A stretch of 64,000 nucleotides of DNA from Buddleja alternifolia (taxonomy: Eukaryota > Streptophyta > Magnoliopsida > Lamiales > Scrophulariaceae): contig CM033393.1 in assembly GCA_019426215.1 (NCBI GenBank), forward strand, positions 49,230,645 through 49,294,644. The letters are read 5' to 3'. The notes under the pieces were generated by a model. That model was not told the origin of the DNA. It saw nothing but the letters and a program-made list of their open reading frames with translations, and did not search any database. The position numbers were made by a program, and so were the translations under genes. Positions 10,895 to 23,783 of the stretch are shown piece by piece; position 1 is the first letter of the stretch; the number at the start of each line of letters is the position of its first letter.

Positions 10895-13800
10895 TTAGTA
10901 GTCATAATTTCTCCCACGTGTAACAGGGTTCCGCTCACGCCCAGATAACCTGGTAAGGAAGCTGACCGTCAGGGACTATGATAATTATCAGCACTATATG
11001 TAAGGCACTAGAACAGTTTAAGATGATCAAATTGGACAACTCAACTTTCCCATTAAGAAAGAAAAACCCTACTGGGTACACTAATAAGAAAATGGGAAGC
11101 ACCATCAAACAAGTCCAATGTATAAAGGTCAAATGCAGATCCATATGTCAAACTAGCAGAGTCTTCTAGGACTTAAAAAGTATCTTCATTTATCTCACTT
11201 ACGGAGAAACACTGCTAAAGCATTCTGCTGGTAATACCTTATACACTTCCCAGAAAAGGTACAGGTATTAATCAAGTTAACCAACGAGTTCTCAAATCTT
11301 ACCCAGAACCAACTGAACGGCCAGATGAATAACTCCCATATGCACCATAACCAGAACTGCCACTACCACTCTGCAAGTGACAAGTAAATATGATCACATT
11401 GCAGAATAAAATTCATAGATGAAGTTGCATTTCATTTCACATTGCAGAATAAGATTCATAGATGAAGTTGCATTTCTTTCTCTATTTTTTAGTCACTACA
11501 TCGAAATCAGGACAAGAATAAATTTTACCTGAAGACCACCATAACCGCCATAAGCATCCACAGGTGGCAAATCACTAGAACCACCATATCCACCAGAGTA
11601 AGAATACCCACCACGCCCATGGCTCTTGCCATCTCTACTTTCATATTTCAAGCTATCTGGACCATCTGTTGACATGGGAAGATATGGGAGAACAGGCAAA
11701 AATGCAGACACCGCGCCCTCCTTTTCGAAAAGATTGGCCCTCAAGCGCGAAGTTACTTGTATAAGAGCATCCTTTGCAATATCAAGATCTCCAGAAATCT
11801 AATAAAAAGACAAAAATCAATATATAAGATCCCAACACTAGCCTATGGTGTTTCCTTTCACTCATTTCAAATGGCTCCATTTCCCATTCTTTTCAGGAGA
11901 GAGCTGACTCTGTTTTCCGTTTCTCATAGGAAAGCGGGAGCAGAGACCATGCACAATTAAATTACATAATCATCCCTCCTATTCTCTCTCTCTCTTCTAG
12001 CTCTTCAGATCAAGATAATGATGCAGATTGAAACTTAAAAGCATTTGTATTAAATTCTAACAGAACTCTTGATAGCATTAGAATATTCTGATGTTCCAAG
12101 AAATAATGACAATAACGTATCAAACGGATGCTGTAAAATCCAATTATGGCTCAATGCTCGAACTACCAATCCATATTAGATAGACAACTAAAACAATGTT
12201 CATCCATTTACCTGGACCATCTCATCATCTTCAGATGCAATTTTAGGCAGGTTTTCTTTTGAAAGTATGCGAATATTGGCCTTTGTGACTTTCCTCATCT
12301 CTGAAATTATGGACCCCCCTTTCCCAATTAGACAGCCAATCCTAGAAGTTGGAACAAGTAACCGAGTCGTAAAAGAAACAAGACCAGAATCTCTTTCAAC
12401 TTTCTCGCTGCACCTGGGCTGCAAGCGCAGAGCTGCATCGATTGCTGGAGAAAAGGTATCTTCAAATATCTGATAGCCAATACAGTGAATTTTTAATTAT
12501 AAAATGAAAAGTTAAGAATATCCAACTAAAGAACTATCTAGCATTTACACGAAACTTACCTCTTTCGCAGAGATTGATATCACACAATCATCTCCCTCAG
12601 CCTTAGAACTATCAACTTTAATGACTGCACCAGAATCTTGCCTTATTTGATTAATTATTGTGCCACCCTTGCCAATGACACCTCCAATATTGACAGTTGG
12701 ACATACCAAACAAAGTGAGAATTCTTTTGACGATGCTTCACTCCTTGGAGCTGAATAGAGAGACCTAGGCCAGTCTGCACCCTCACCCTTATATCCTCCA
12801 TAGGGCCCTACAAGTGGAGTTAATCCCATGATTGGAGCACCAGCACTGGCCCCCAAAACTGAACCACCAGAAGAATAGACAGTTGGTACTGCAGAAGAAA
12901 GCAGATGCTGAGACCGGGACGGATTATCATGAAGTCGAGATGCAATCTGATACAGAGCTTTTTTCACCACAGAAGCATCACCAGATATCTGATCCAAACA
13001 ACACAAAAAAAGGATCATCAGAGCAGAAACTTAGACGACTAAACCCATACAGCACCTGAATTACACATGCATCAATAACTGAAAAATTACACACAATTTC
13101 CATTTTAAACATATACTATCCTTCCAAATACAGGATAACTCTAAAATGAAGTATGGTCACACTGGTAAATTCGAAAGTGTGATAAAAAAGCAAAAAGAAA
13201 AAGGCTTAAAGTAAACATACCACAAAAACTTCCTCAAATAAAACAATTATTTTGCTATAGTATCAGAAATGTACAACTATGTCATACTGAACAACAGATC
13301 TACTGAACTGGGATAAAGAGTGTAGAGGATGTTGATGAAAAAAGGCATCCATTATACCTGTACAAGTTCATCTGAACTCAATGCACACGTTGGCAAGTGG
13401 TCATCCTTTACAATGCGAATCTGTGCCCCAGTTTCACTGCGAATGTTTTGAACTATCTGTCCACCCTTCCCAATGATACAACCAATCTGATCAGATGGTA
13501 CTAGAAGTCGAACAGTAACTTGTTGGGGTTCTTCTAAGTCATCCTCTATTGCAGTGTCATCAGCAATAATTCGATCATGCACCTTAAAGAGTGCATCTTG
13601 AGCAGGACAAACACGGTCATCTTCGCCTTCAAAATCATTGGTCTCCTCGCTGGCACTGTAAATTGTGACAACACGTTCCTCACATCCAGGCACAGATTCA
13701 CCAATTCTGATCTTTGATTTTGTGTCCACTCTCAGTTGCTTGACAATCTCCCCTCCCCTTCCAATAATACTTCCAATTTTCTTTCCTGGGCACAAGTAGC

Positions 13801-13933
13801 GGTACACGGTATCATCAGACCCAATAGAGAATTGGTCTCTATCACTTCCAGAATTTCTTCTTTTATTGCCGCCACTTTCATAGTCGGACTGAGAATGGGA
13901 TCGCTTGCCGTAGTTACTCCTCTGACCAGCCAT
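10895..13933 (-). CDS. KH-domain RNA-binding protein (HEN4/PCBP-like), 551 aa, 6 exons
   Basis: Likely a nuclear RNA-binding protein in mRNA processing. Coding exons on the minus strand are 13933-13358, 12988-12560, 12469-12212, 11798-11529, 11370-11303 and 10949-10895; they join in frame with GT-AG introns and total 1656 nt. Four KH domains are seen by their GxxG loops: GRGG (residues ~58-61), GKGG (~155-158), GKGG (~298-301) and GKGG (~384-387). The tail (~460-551) is rich in Gly, Tyr and Ser and ends RGRNYDY. The N-terminus has a basic K/R patch. Length and domain order fit the plant poly(C)-binding-like KH family that includes HEN4 and RCF3; the exact orthologue is not assigned. If the fifth intron is retained, translation stops immediately (GGG TAA at 11304-11299). 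No frameshift or stop was seen. The ATG follows a 5'-UTR intron acceptor. Confidence 0.93.
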
Positions 13934-14955
13934 CCTGAAATAATCAACTCACTGAGTCAATAAGAAGAGACAGCAAACTAAAAAAGCATAACATTAAGAT
14001 TTAATCAGCGCATCACTGGGGACATTAGACTTATTTATGTCGGACAAGAGTAAGGAAAAGGTTACTTCTTCTCTCATGAAAATCTTCCCACACTTTTGTC
14101 ACACATGATAGAAATGACATTCATGTCTTGAAAATCCAGGAAGAAGGATGTTTGTTTGTGTTGTTTAAGTCCAAGTAATCACATAATTCAGTACTTGAGG
14201 GAAGTGAACCAGGTTAACAAATTCACTTTCAGACATTACACTTGGTTACTCACATGTAGTGAATTCATGGTGAGAAACTAAGAAAAATATGAAAAATATA
14301 CTAACACTTGTTGTGTGATACATACTCGCTTCATTTAAATTTACTTGCCGAAATGACCATCACAATCTAAATCAAAGAACTTAAACACGGGAGCATCTCA
14401 ATCTTAATTCAGATACCAAGAACCACTAAGCAAGTCCAACTGAGAACGATAAACACGCATCAAACCGTGTATCTTACGTACTAATAAGAAACTACTTATT
14501 AACCAATTTGGGCTCAATCAGAACATTATCGAAAGGTTGTATTACGAAAACAATCCGAAACACATATACCAACACTTCTTTTCGGAACTAGAAATAATAA
14601 GTAATGTTAAATTTTCACAATTAATAGAATCTTTAATGGTCATTCAGTACTCTCTTATATTACTCGTGATCTAAAATATAAATACAAGAACGAAATTAAA
14701 GAAAAAGAACGGAAAAAAGAATACATGATTACAAGATGTCATAACCACAAATCCATCGCAGAAGAAAACGCCACAGATTTCAAATTCGCTGAAGAAAATT
14801 GGATCTAGAACTCAAACAGAGCGTATATCGCATATCAAAGATGAATAATCTGTAAACAGAGTAGTCAAAAAGTGAAATAGGGGATGACAATTTTACCTTG
14901 ATTAGACGAAATTGTTGAGAACTGTAACTGAATCTGGAAGAAGGAGAAAGATATT
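13934..14955 (-). other. 5' UTR and leader intron of the KH gene
   Basis: A TTATTTCAG acceptor lies one base before the ATG, giving an intron of about 962 bp (14896-13935). Its donor GTAAAA follows an exon end CAAG at 14897. The non-coding first exon probably runs from ~14955 to 14897. First-intron leaders of this kind often raise expression in plants; that is inference here. Confidence 0.65.
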
Positions 14956-14978
14956 TGCAGATAAGCGACAGCTGAGTG

Positions 14979-15019
14979 TATATAGGTAAGGAATGGTGCT
15001 GATGTAATATCTAGGGTTT
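14979..15019 (-). promoter_or_regulatory. TATA box and telo-box upstream of the KH gene
   Basis: On the minus strand CTATATAC (~14979-14986) sits ~25-30 bp upstream of the inferred transcription start. AAACCCTAG (15011-15019) lies a little further upstream. It is a telo-box, common in promoters of plant translation and RNA-processing genes. Confidence 0.6.
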
Positions 15020-17808
15020 TGACCCGACTAGTTTTGGCCGACCGTGACTCGTGAGTTATTTACTTATTTTACCTCCCTACTCAGATTAAATATTATATAT
15101 ATATATATAATTATTGAAAATTAACACTACCAAAATAATTCTTCACCCAAAATAATAAAAAATGGGTGATATCGAACAATTCTTATATTGCCAGATGAAG
15201 GGAAAATTGACTTTTGATCCCCAACTTAGATGTTTTTTTTTTTCAATTTTGACGTGAATTATTGAAATTAACTAATTTAATCTTATCTTAAATAATTGTT
15301 AAAATTGACACTCGGATATCAATGAAATCTAATTTTACTCGCGAAGCAGACATATTAAATAGGCTCATGCAACAATTTTCTAATGGGTACCACTTGATAG
15401 TAGAATACGATATGCACAAAAATTTATATATTATTTATGAACACTAACAGTGTCTTCATGATATCTCAATTGAGATTACTACCCAACTAAAGAAATAAAA
15501 GCCACATGTATAGAGTAGTTATGAGTTATGACACATTTGGTATGAGGAAATGAAGTTACGGGATATACATTTCTCATTTATTTAACCTCATGTTCGGTAG
15601 TACTGTGTAAAGTGGAATTGATTATTCCCACTATGGCCTCATTTGGTTGTAGTGCAAGTATTGGATGTGAACCAATCAAAGAGTTGGGTGTGATAATGAG
15701 CTCCAACCAGCCTATAAACCCCAACCAAACAAGTCCTAGAAGTGGAAATAGTCATTCTTTATTTACTCATGAGAATTAGTTATTCCCACTTTGAGAATAA
15801 TTGGGATTCATAATTAAAAAGGAAAGTTACTCGTCATGCACTAAAATTATGGATTACAACTAAAAAATAATTTTATACGTCTAATATGTGTTTTATTTTT
15901 TTACATGTAATTAAATATATGTAAAGTTTCCTAATAACATTTATATGTTATTGTATAAGTAATTTTATATGTTATTGGGAGAAAAATATTCCGTACAATA
16001 TGTACATGTGTAGAATCTACAAATATACATATACTTAGAATATTTTGTACAATGTGTACATGTATAGATACACTATACATATACTTTTATGTAAGTAATT
16101 TATATGTTATTGTATATATATAAATATGTATTGTATTTATAATACATATTATATATTTACATAATAAGATTGCTTTATCTATATGTAGTTCAATATTCAT
16201 AAATATGCCTATATATCAAAAATTATGTATGTATATGGTACACATACATACATATACACATGTGTATATATATATATATATGCTTTGTATTATACTAGTA
16301 AATTGTACAAGTATGTATATGCATGTATGTGTGTGAGTGTGTACTCAAATAACAATAGTGTGAATATTAAATGTACATTTAAATAAATAAATAAATATGT
16401 GTGTATCATATTACTAATAATCTTTGATATTTTGTTTGCATGTGTGTCGATAAATATAAAAGTATTTAAATATTTTATTTATTTATGTGTATTTAGATCA
16501 ATATAAAAGCAATAATTATGTTATTAGTTTTCATCCATAAACTTTTATATTTATATAAATTATGGTTGTATAATGTAACTAAGGTAATGATAGTAATAAA
16601 TTAAATTTATTTCAATGTAATTGTATTAAAGTGAGTCAAACAAAGGTTTGCAGTACTATACAAATTTGGTTTCAGGACATGGGTGTTGCCAAACGAGGAC
16701 ATGAGAAAGACCATTCCAGTTATAAGTAGTAATATTAATTAAGAATGTATTGAAGTATGTAAAATCCAAATTTTGTAAGCATTTTTTTCGTCAATTTATA
16801 GGTACAAGGAATTATTTTGAGGCCATTAAACTCAATTATCCAATAAGAAAAATAATCAAGTCAAATTTATTAAGTAGCATTGTATAATAAATAGCGTGAA
16901 TTGCAATATGAGAGTTTAAATATGAGTAGAGAAATTTTAAAATAAATGGAAATGTAAATGAACAATCTTTTATCAAGAATAATGAATATCCCAAAAGGAA
17001 AACAATAAATTAAGAAAATGAGTTGTTGCAAAAATTTCAAACAAAGTACACTATAATATTAAATGAATCTAAGAAATGTAAAAAGTATTTTTCGTCATAG
17101 TTATAATTATTTATTTTATATTATTTCAACTATTAGCTAAAAAGTCAAATAACAGAAAATCATATTTAATGTAAAAACTTTAAATAAAAATCTAACTTTT
17201 CTGTATTTTTTTTCTTATTAATGATATTTATCAATTATTTTATTTTATAATATTTGTCTTATTCAATTTACTAATCATATAAATATATTTTAACACTCAT
17301 ATAAATAAATTTTTCGGCAATAGACATTAAACTTTTAATTTTGCATATTATAAATTATTGATATTTGATTATTTTATCCAATAAATTACCAATCATATTT
17401 GATTACTTTTATTTACATAATTAATATCCCGTGCCTTGGCATAAGTTGGAAAATTCTATATCAGGTTGAATCCAATAATTTAATATTTTTAGTGTCTATC
17501 GCTCACACATAATAAAATATTTTGTATATAATTCCTATACACAATTGTGTGAAAAAGAGACAAGTATAAATTGACCATTTGAATCGGAATTACATACAAT
17601 TAATGGCAAAGGTTCGGCTAGTTTGCTACTGTTTGAAAATCTCAGGGATGAATTTGAATTACCCCTTATTTTCGCTTATCCGCATCTTAATTTGAACTTT
17701 AACCTTCAGCCCGGACTTAACCTGAAATTCTATGCTGGACTTGAAAATTATGAATCAGAAGTTGCTCGCTCAGCTTTGGTTCCTTAATTATCAATCAATC
17801 GTAAAGCA
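15020..17808. other. AT-rich intergenic region, no gene seen
   Basis: TA and TG dinucleotide-rich runs (especially 15,850-16,500), with no ORF of note. A dispersed-repeat motif (GGAAAATTCTATATCAGG..., ~17448-17600) matches the family near 63,220-63,480. Confidence 0.55.
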
Positions 17809-17822
17809 GTTTGATCACGGTT

Positions 17823-17963
17823 AACCAAGCTTCTTGGCCCAGTAACAACTTGCACTAGGATCGATTCTTGTCAAAATAATGTTTGGCCACGCAATGCGAG
17901 CGGGAATTAGTCGAGCTGCGCGAAAGTTGGCCTGGACAGCCGTGGGGAAAAAAAAAAAAAAAA
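17823..17963 (+). mobile_element. SINE, short (probably 5'-truncated) copy with poly(A)
   Basis: 141 bp ending in a run of ~17 A. It is flanked by a 14-bp target duplication GTTTGATCACRGTT (17809-17822 and 17964-17977, one mismatch). The 3' body contains ATTAGTCGAGCTGCGCG and GGCCTGGACA, a tail I recognise from plant SINEs. No box A or B is present, consistent with 5' truncation. It inserted only ~20 bp upstream of a candidate ATG at 17985. Confidence 0.8.
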
Positions 17964-17984
17964 GTTTGATCACAGTTGATAGCG

Positions 17985-18041
17985 ATGTCGACATCGGAGC
18001 AGAGGCAGACACAGCTCCGGTGCACGCGGACACCGTCGAAG
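17985..18041 (+). CDS. Possible first coding exon of an unidentified gene
   Basis: ATG at 17985 opens MSTSEQRQTQLRCTRTPSK, then AAG|GTGAGG, a good donor. The exon is GC-rich compared with its AT-rich surroundings, which supports a gene 5' end. Unspliced, the frame runs to 18179 (65 aa from this ATG). Downstream exons could lie in 18,200-20,900 (for example a segment ending CTACAG|GTAGG at ~19,750 and another after TTTCAG at ~20,280), but I could not join them with confidence. The protein is not recognised; a long non-coding RNA is an alternative. Confidence 0.25.
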
Positions 18042-18179
18042 GTGAGGAATCTCCATTGGCAGTGCAGCGAAGGAGCAACTTTGGGGCTAATCGTTATCAA
18101 GCTTTTGTCGAATTTGTATGCGCCTCTTTTCTTTTCTCCTGTGATTTTGTTTTCATTTGAATTTACTATTTATCGTTGA

Positions 18180-18910
18180 GATGTCGTGATTTTTGGATTG
18201 GTATGTATGGCAAAACCAAACGAGAGTAATAAGGTTAGGTATTGTAGAAGATTGAACTAGTATTTTGATGCGCATTAAGGTAAAATTAGAAGTCAATTTA
18301 AAAATGCAGAATTATGTAATGATAGAGACAATCAAACTTAGATTTTAAACTAAGGAAGTTAAAGGACTGCAGAATTATAGAATGAGTAAGTTGAGAACAC
18401 AATCAAGATGAATGATACTATAGCTGATTAGCTTCATTTGGTCAAGAAAAAATGGAGGAAAAAAATTGATCAAATTACTTGTATCCAGATGTGGTGACAT
18501 ATTGAAGAGTAAATTTAAGAATGTATGTATCTGTACTTAAAAAATGCAAATATCTCTCCCCCTCTCTCTTTCTTGATATAAACAAAAATTAATGGATTTT
18601 ATATGACCAGAGATCGATTCTTGTGAGCAGAAGCTTTGCTAGTACTGTTTATGTATATTTATGTCTGTGCATGTGTATGTTATACTTAGATTTATATAGA
18701 ACTGCAAGGCAAAGGAGGATGTTTCTTATTTCTATTTTAGTACTTGAATTTGGAGTAAATCACTCTGTAAGTGTTCGTTTGTGCAAATATTTGGTCATTG
18801 TGATGCACATGAGGGAGACATTTTGAGGGGTTATTAATGATGCTAAAATGAGGTCAATTGGTTCTATTTGTGAGGAAACAATGGTAAAAACTGTATGGTT
18901 GCTTGCAGTT

Positions 18911-18951
<41 letters not shown>

Positions 18952-21370
18952 CCCCGTTTCCTTATGCGTGTGTGTATGCATTAGTAGTTTCATCTGCAGT
19001 TTGAGGTTCTGTATCAGCTGGGAGATTTATATTGAGTTTGATGATAACTGCGAAGTTTGTCTGAGGTAAATCTTAACCAGGCAATTGATATGGTTACATA
19101 TTGCTTCGTGTTCAGAACCTGCACAAGTTCGTGGAGAAACTGTGTACATAAATACTCAGAGATCCATGAAATAGTTGACAACAAGATGTATATGCCTTTA
19201 AAAAGTTTAAATATGGTGCGAATAACTTTTTTCTCTCAAAAGCATCGGTACTCTATTCAGGGTGAATTTTGACGAATTAGACATAGCCTGTGCCTATGGA
19301 GGGTTTAAATATGGCATGAATAGATAACTGTCCTTTATATTCTGTCAATTTTGACTTGGACAAAATCAAATCGCATAAGCTCATTTTTCAGTCTTTTTGT
19401 TGGAAACACTGTTATATTTTCGAGTGACTGGTTTTGAAGGTCTATCTTCTCGCGCTCGCAGGTGTTTTTCTGCATTGTATTCTAGTTGGTTGCTTTTTCC
19501 CTTCTTCTATCCATCTTTGTTGATAAACAATCTCTTGCTTGCTTTTTTCGTGGTGTTCAACTCTATTTCTTTATGATATGCTCAAATTGGAGTTGTGCAT
19601 TTCAGGGTGTTCTGAGCTTTTGGTTTTCAAAAGAAGATTGCTACAATTAAAAAGACTGCGGGTTTTCTAAATTGAATTTGCTCTTCTACATTTGTTGATG
19701 CTGGTGAATGCTGACAGCCTTGAGGTTCAGTATGGCGATGTTCATCTACAGGTAGGAATGTAGTCTAACTCTTTTAAGTTTATTTAAAGGAATAATGTTT
19801 CGAGTAGTGACCTAACTCTCAATACTTAATCATGTTAATTTGGTTCGGTGGAGATCTCAATTTGGTGAATTTACTGTTACCGTTTAAATTTCATATACTT
19901 TCTTCCAGGGCATGTAAACAAGATGTACTTACGCATCTTGTACTCTGCTCATACAGATTTGAATGTTAAGTTTCAATCACATTGGAGAATGTATACTTAG
20001 GTTGCTGATTTACTTCTTGATGTTTCGATGGTTTTCCTTTTTATGACTCGTGATTGGGTTAATTTGATCCCTGTTCCTGTTTATGTTTAGAATTTTTATT
20101 CTTTGTAAAATGTCATCTTGCTAATTGATGGCTTTCGTCATTTAGGTTTGGTGAAGCTCGGCAGCTATAACACAATTTTTTTTTTCATGGCATATATAGT
20201 AGTAATATTCTCTATCATGTAACGCCTTTTCTCTCTCTGTCAGTGCTCCTTTTGAACGCATAACTTCTGTTTGCCCTTTCAGTTGAAGTCTCTTCTTTGC
20301 AGACCCGATTTATTGTGCATGTATCTTACAGGCCCAGTGACAAAAGCAGAGATTTCACTATCCCAATATTGCTTGCTAGTTATGCCTTGGAATGAAAGAC
20401 AATTCCGAATCCGCCCATTTACTTGTAGCAGCAAACTCCTGAAGTCCTTGCCCCAGTTGCCTCAGTGATCCTTGGGGTTGGGTAGGCTTTTCTGGCATGG
20501 CATGCTCAAACTCCAGTATTCTTGTGGGACTCACCGATGAGGCGGGCAGCCTGAGCTAATCCTCCCGTTTCATCACCCCTTGTCAACGGGTTTTCACATA
20601 ATGTGAGGTATTCAGCACTTGCATCAGCCAAATATGCTTCTTGCTGTGGTTTCACTCCCTAACCACCCCCTTTAGATAGTTCATGACTTGTACATGTTGC
20701 TTGTGAAACGATACACAAAGAAGCTCGACATTTAAGAATTTATTTGATAGTTGCTTTGAAAGTTGTTTCCAGTATGTTACCTAAATATTATTCCTTTTCT
20801 TCTGCTATGTGAATTTCCTGTGTTTAGGAAGCTCCTGATTCTCGGGGAAAAATCACGCACTCATTCGGTCAGGTTGTATCTTAAACGCATGCTATGTTTG
20901 GATCAAGGATTTTGATGTGGATAATGTATCGTAAACCCAAAAAAAAAAAAAAAAAAAAATCACTTTAAATTATGTAGCTTTTTTTTTTATATCTTTTTTT
21001 TAAAAAAATCTTTTCTTTTTATATCTTTAAAATCTAAGATGCAAACATGAGAGTAAAATGTTTGTTTTCCTATATTTACCTCCTCGTCAGTGTTCTGGTG
21101 TGCTGCCTGGAGACTGGTGGAGTCATAAAATTATCTGAGTGTTGAATCCAAACAGGGACCATTGTAATTGCATCTTTTATGAATACTAATAGTATTTTTT
21201 TTAAAGCAAACATAATTTCTTCATAATCAAAACAATCTATAGGTACAAAAGATGAAACCTCAAGATTCCTCATAAAAGATATCAAATGAAGCTATTGTGA
21301 GGAAAGGTTCCATTACTGGCTCGATGAAAGACCCACTTAGCAAACATATCTCCAGCTGAATACTAATAAT
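18180..21370. other. Possible introns or transcribed region, otherwise unassigned
   Basis: T-rich, intron-like sequence with plausible splice sites and a conserved-looking GC-richer stretch at 20,280-20,600, but no recognisable domain. Contains a (CT)n run at 18912-18945 and an A-run at ~20,939. Confidence 0.3.
18912..18945. repeat. (CT)n microsatellite
   Basis: An uninterrupted CT run of about 34 bp. Confidence 0.95.
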
Positions 21371-21374
21371 ATTT

Positions 21375-21985
21375 AGGGAAAATTACTAAAAAACACTTGA
21401 AAATAATTTTTCATATCCAAGAAATCCATGAAATTATTTTTCAATCTCAAAAATTCATTCTACAAACTTTTCATTCCAAAAATCCCAAAAATGAGGATTA
21501 ACAAATTTTTCAACTAAATTACGCTTCATTTATTAAGTTAATGATTGATTAATTATTTTTTATCATTGGAATCGTTTTGCTTTAATTTTTTCAAATTGAT
21601 GAATCATAAAATATAGATTTTATTTTGTAATTTTAATTTTTTTTAAATATTTGTATATAATTTATTTTGATTTTAATATAGAAATTATCTATAAATATAT
21701 GTTTTAAATTTTTTAAAAAGATTAAAAAATTTGGAAAATTAAAATCATAATTAGTACCAATTATCAATATAAATTTTTTAAATAAATAAATTTTATTGCA
21801 AAACTACAATTGATTAATTTTTAATTTAGAAAGTTAAGGGCGATTAAATCCATAAATTTGTTAACCCTAAATATTGGGTTTTTGAAATGAAAAATTGATG
21901 GAGTGGGTTTTTTAGATTGACAAATACTATCATGGATTTTTTTGATGTAAAAATTTATTTTAAGGGTTTTTTTAGTAATTTTTCC
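21375..21985. mobile_element. TIR element, AGGGAAAATTACTAAAAA ends
   Basis: 611 bp with long imperfect inverted ends (over 100 bp each): left AGGGAAAATTACTAAAAAAC, right complement AGGAAAAATTACTAAAAAAA. It is AT-rich and non-coding. The ends resemble the Mutator-like elements at 32325 and 44028, but I could not find a clean target duplication. Confidence 0.65.
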
Positions 21986-22201
21986 TAATTTTTACTATTA
22001 TGAGTTGCGTGAAGTTTAATTTATATTTCATTTACAATTTAGCCTTTACCTAGAAAAAGGTGGCATTTCAACCAGTAGCTTGAAAATGAAATGTTTGGTC
22101 CACCTGTTGGAGGTGTGGTGCTGGACACCTAACAAACTCCGCGTTGCGAAGTGGTGGTTTTCTATCTCAATCAATTCAAGAACATGAGGATTTATCCATA
22201 T

Positions 22202-22410
22202 TTTTTTAATTTTTTTTGGTACAATAAAGTTTGGGTGGGATCGGTGCCGGTCCCCACCTGGGCCAGGGCATGGCACACGCTTTCTACGGCGCTGGGAAAC
22301 TTACAGATCGCCCACCAATAGCTGTCCTCAGATCGGCAGAGGTGACTCGAACCCACAACCATCTGACTGGAAGGAGCCCGGTACTTACCAATTGCACCAA
22401 CGGCTGTTGG
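22202..22410 (-). mobile_element. tRNA-derived SINE, full length
   Basis: 209 bp on the minus strand, flanked by a perfect 17-bp duplication TGAGGATTTATCCATAT (22185-22201 and 22411-22427). The head has box A (TGGTGCAATTGGTAAG) and box B (GGTTCGAGTC), the internal RNA polymerase III promoter. The body is GC-rich and the tail is TTATTGTACC followed by an A-rich stretch. It depends on LINE reverse transcriptase for movement. Confidence 0.92.
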
Positions 22411-22794
22411 TGAGGATTTATCCATATGTCCATCATACACATGCATCTTGTTTATAAATTAAGCATTTTCGACTTTATTTGCTTTTTATTTGACACCTCT
22501 TGATGAATTTTGCTGCTACGTGATTGGATCAAGAAGTTGAGCTAGAAAACGGAAAAATCAAAAAAAAAAGGTTGAGAGGCATATAAAATGGAGTATGCGA
22601 GGAAAGTAGGTTTTTTCTTTTTTTTTTCTTTTTCCTCATCGAAATCTAAGATCCAAACATAGAATAAGGAAGGTTGTAAGGGCATAAAAAAAGTTGAAAC
22701 TTTTCAATTAAGAAATCCGAACTCATATAAGATTTTCCGTAACACAAATGTGTAATTGTAACACTTCCTGTAAGGTTTTAGTACGGATTGATAT

Positions 22795-22908
22795 GTGACA
22801 AATGTATACATGGGTGGTTAGGATGTGGATAAATAATTTTTAGACTTTTTTTCACAACACAAGTTTTTCTCTTCCAACATCCTAACCGCTCGTGTATACA
22901 CTTATCAC
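22795..22908. repeat. Hairpin, ~32-bp arms
   Basis: The left arm (GTGACAAATGTATACATGGG..., 22795-22826) pairs with the reverse complement of 22877-22908 at roughly 80% identity, with a ~50-bp loop. It is probably a small MITE. Confidence 0.55.
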
Positions 22909-23107
22909 ACATTTATTGTTGCATAATGTGTGATATTGTGTGTATGAAAAGTGTGTGAACACCACTTGCGTACGACATTCGAACACTTTACGTATCTGGG
23001 ATACGTAATATTATTGGATAATATTAATATACTCCATGAGTAGATAAGTTTAGCATTTAAAATTTCTCGATTCAGAATAGTAACGAATGAGAAATTAAGT
23101 GTTAAAG

Positions 23108-23783
23108 TGAGGTGTTTGAATGTGGATATCCCACATAGGATATAAATCATAAGTTGAATAAGTTTATATATAATTGTCTTAAGGTAAAGGGTTGAATGAG
23201 TTTATATATAATTGTCTTAAGGCAAAGGGTTGGCCCTTTGGGTCATAAGATTTTTGTGTGCTTTGTGAGGGGGAAGGACCTAGCTATGGTCCAATTCACC
23301 ACACGCGCGCGCCGCCGCCGTCCATCCGTGGGCCTGGACTTGTGGGCTCAAATGTATTATCTTTTTGGGCCAAATTTATTTAATTAATCTTGGGCTCCAA
23401 AATTTTCCCCTATATTCATTACAATGGTAGATTCAATTCGATTTTAATGCCTTGTCTGAATTTCAAGCCTATAAATAGGTTCCTACATCAAACTGAAATT
23501 CACACCAACATCAAAAGCATTTCATACACTCTAAAAATCTTCTCTCTAAATATTCAAGAGCTGTTCTTGTTCGTTTGTAATTCTAAATTGGAAGTGGTTC
23601 GCAATTCAGAATTTGTAATCGTTGTATCTTGGGACGATATTGCATAAACCCGTACCACCAGTAGCTAGACAATTTTGTGTTAAGGAAAGAGAATGTTCTC
23701 TCGCCTCGATTATCATTCTACCGTTTTCAGTTTGTTCGTTCGTATTCCTTAACACAAATAGTTTGCCAGAAGTTTGTACAACA
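23108..23783 (+). mobile_element. Possible solo LTR
   Basis: It begins TGTTTGAATGTGGATATCCCACAT, and 'ATCCCACAT' near the start is common in plant LTRs. A TATA box (CCTATAAATAGG, ~23468) lies inside. Downstream is a pyrimidine-rich leader, and the copy ends GTACAACA. I found no clear target duplication and no partner LTR, so the limits are uncertain. A short duplicated block (~37 bp, units at ~23157 and ~23194) is internal. Confidence 0.35.

Noticed and set aside
20540..20565. Hammerhead ribozyme or C/D snoRNA core (CCGATGAGG...CTGAG)
   Set aside because: The core lacks CUGAUGA and the spacing and flanking stems do not fit either class.
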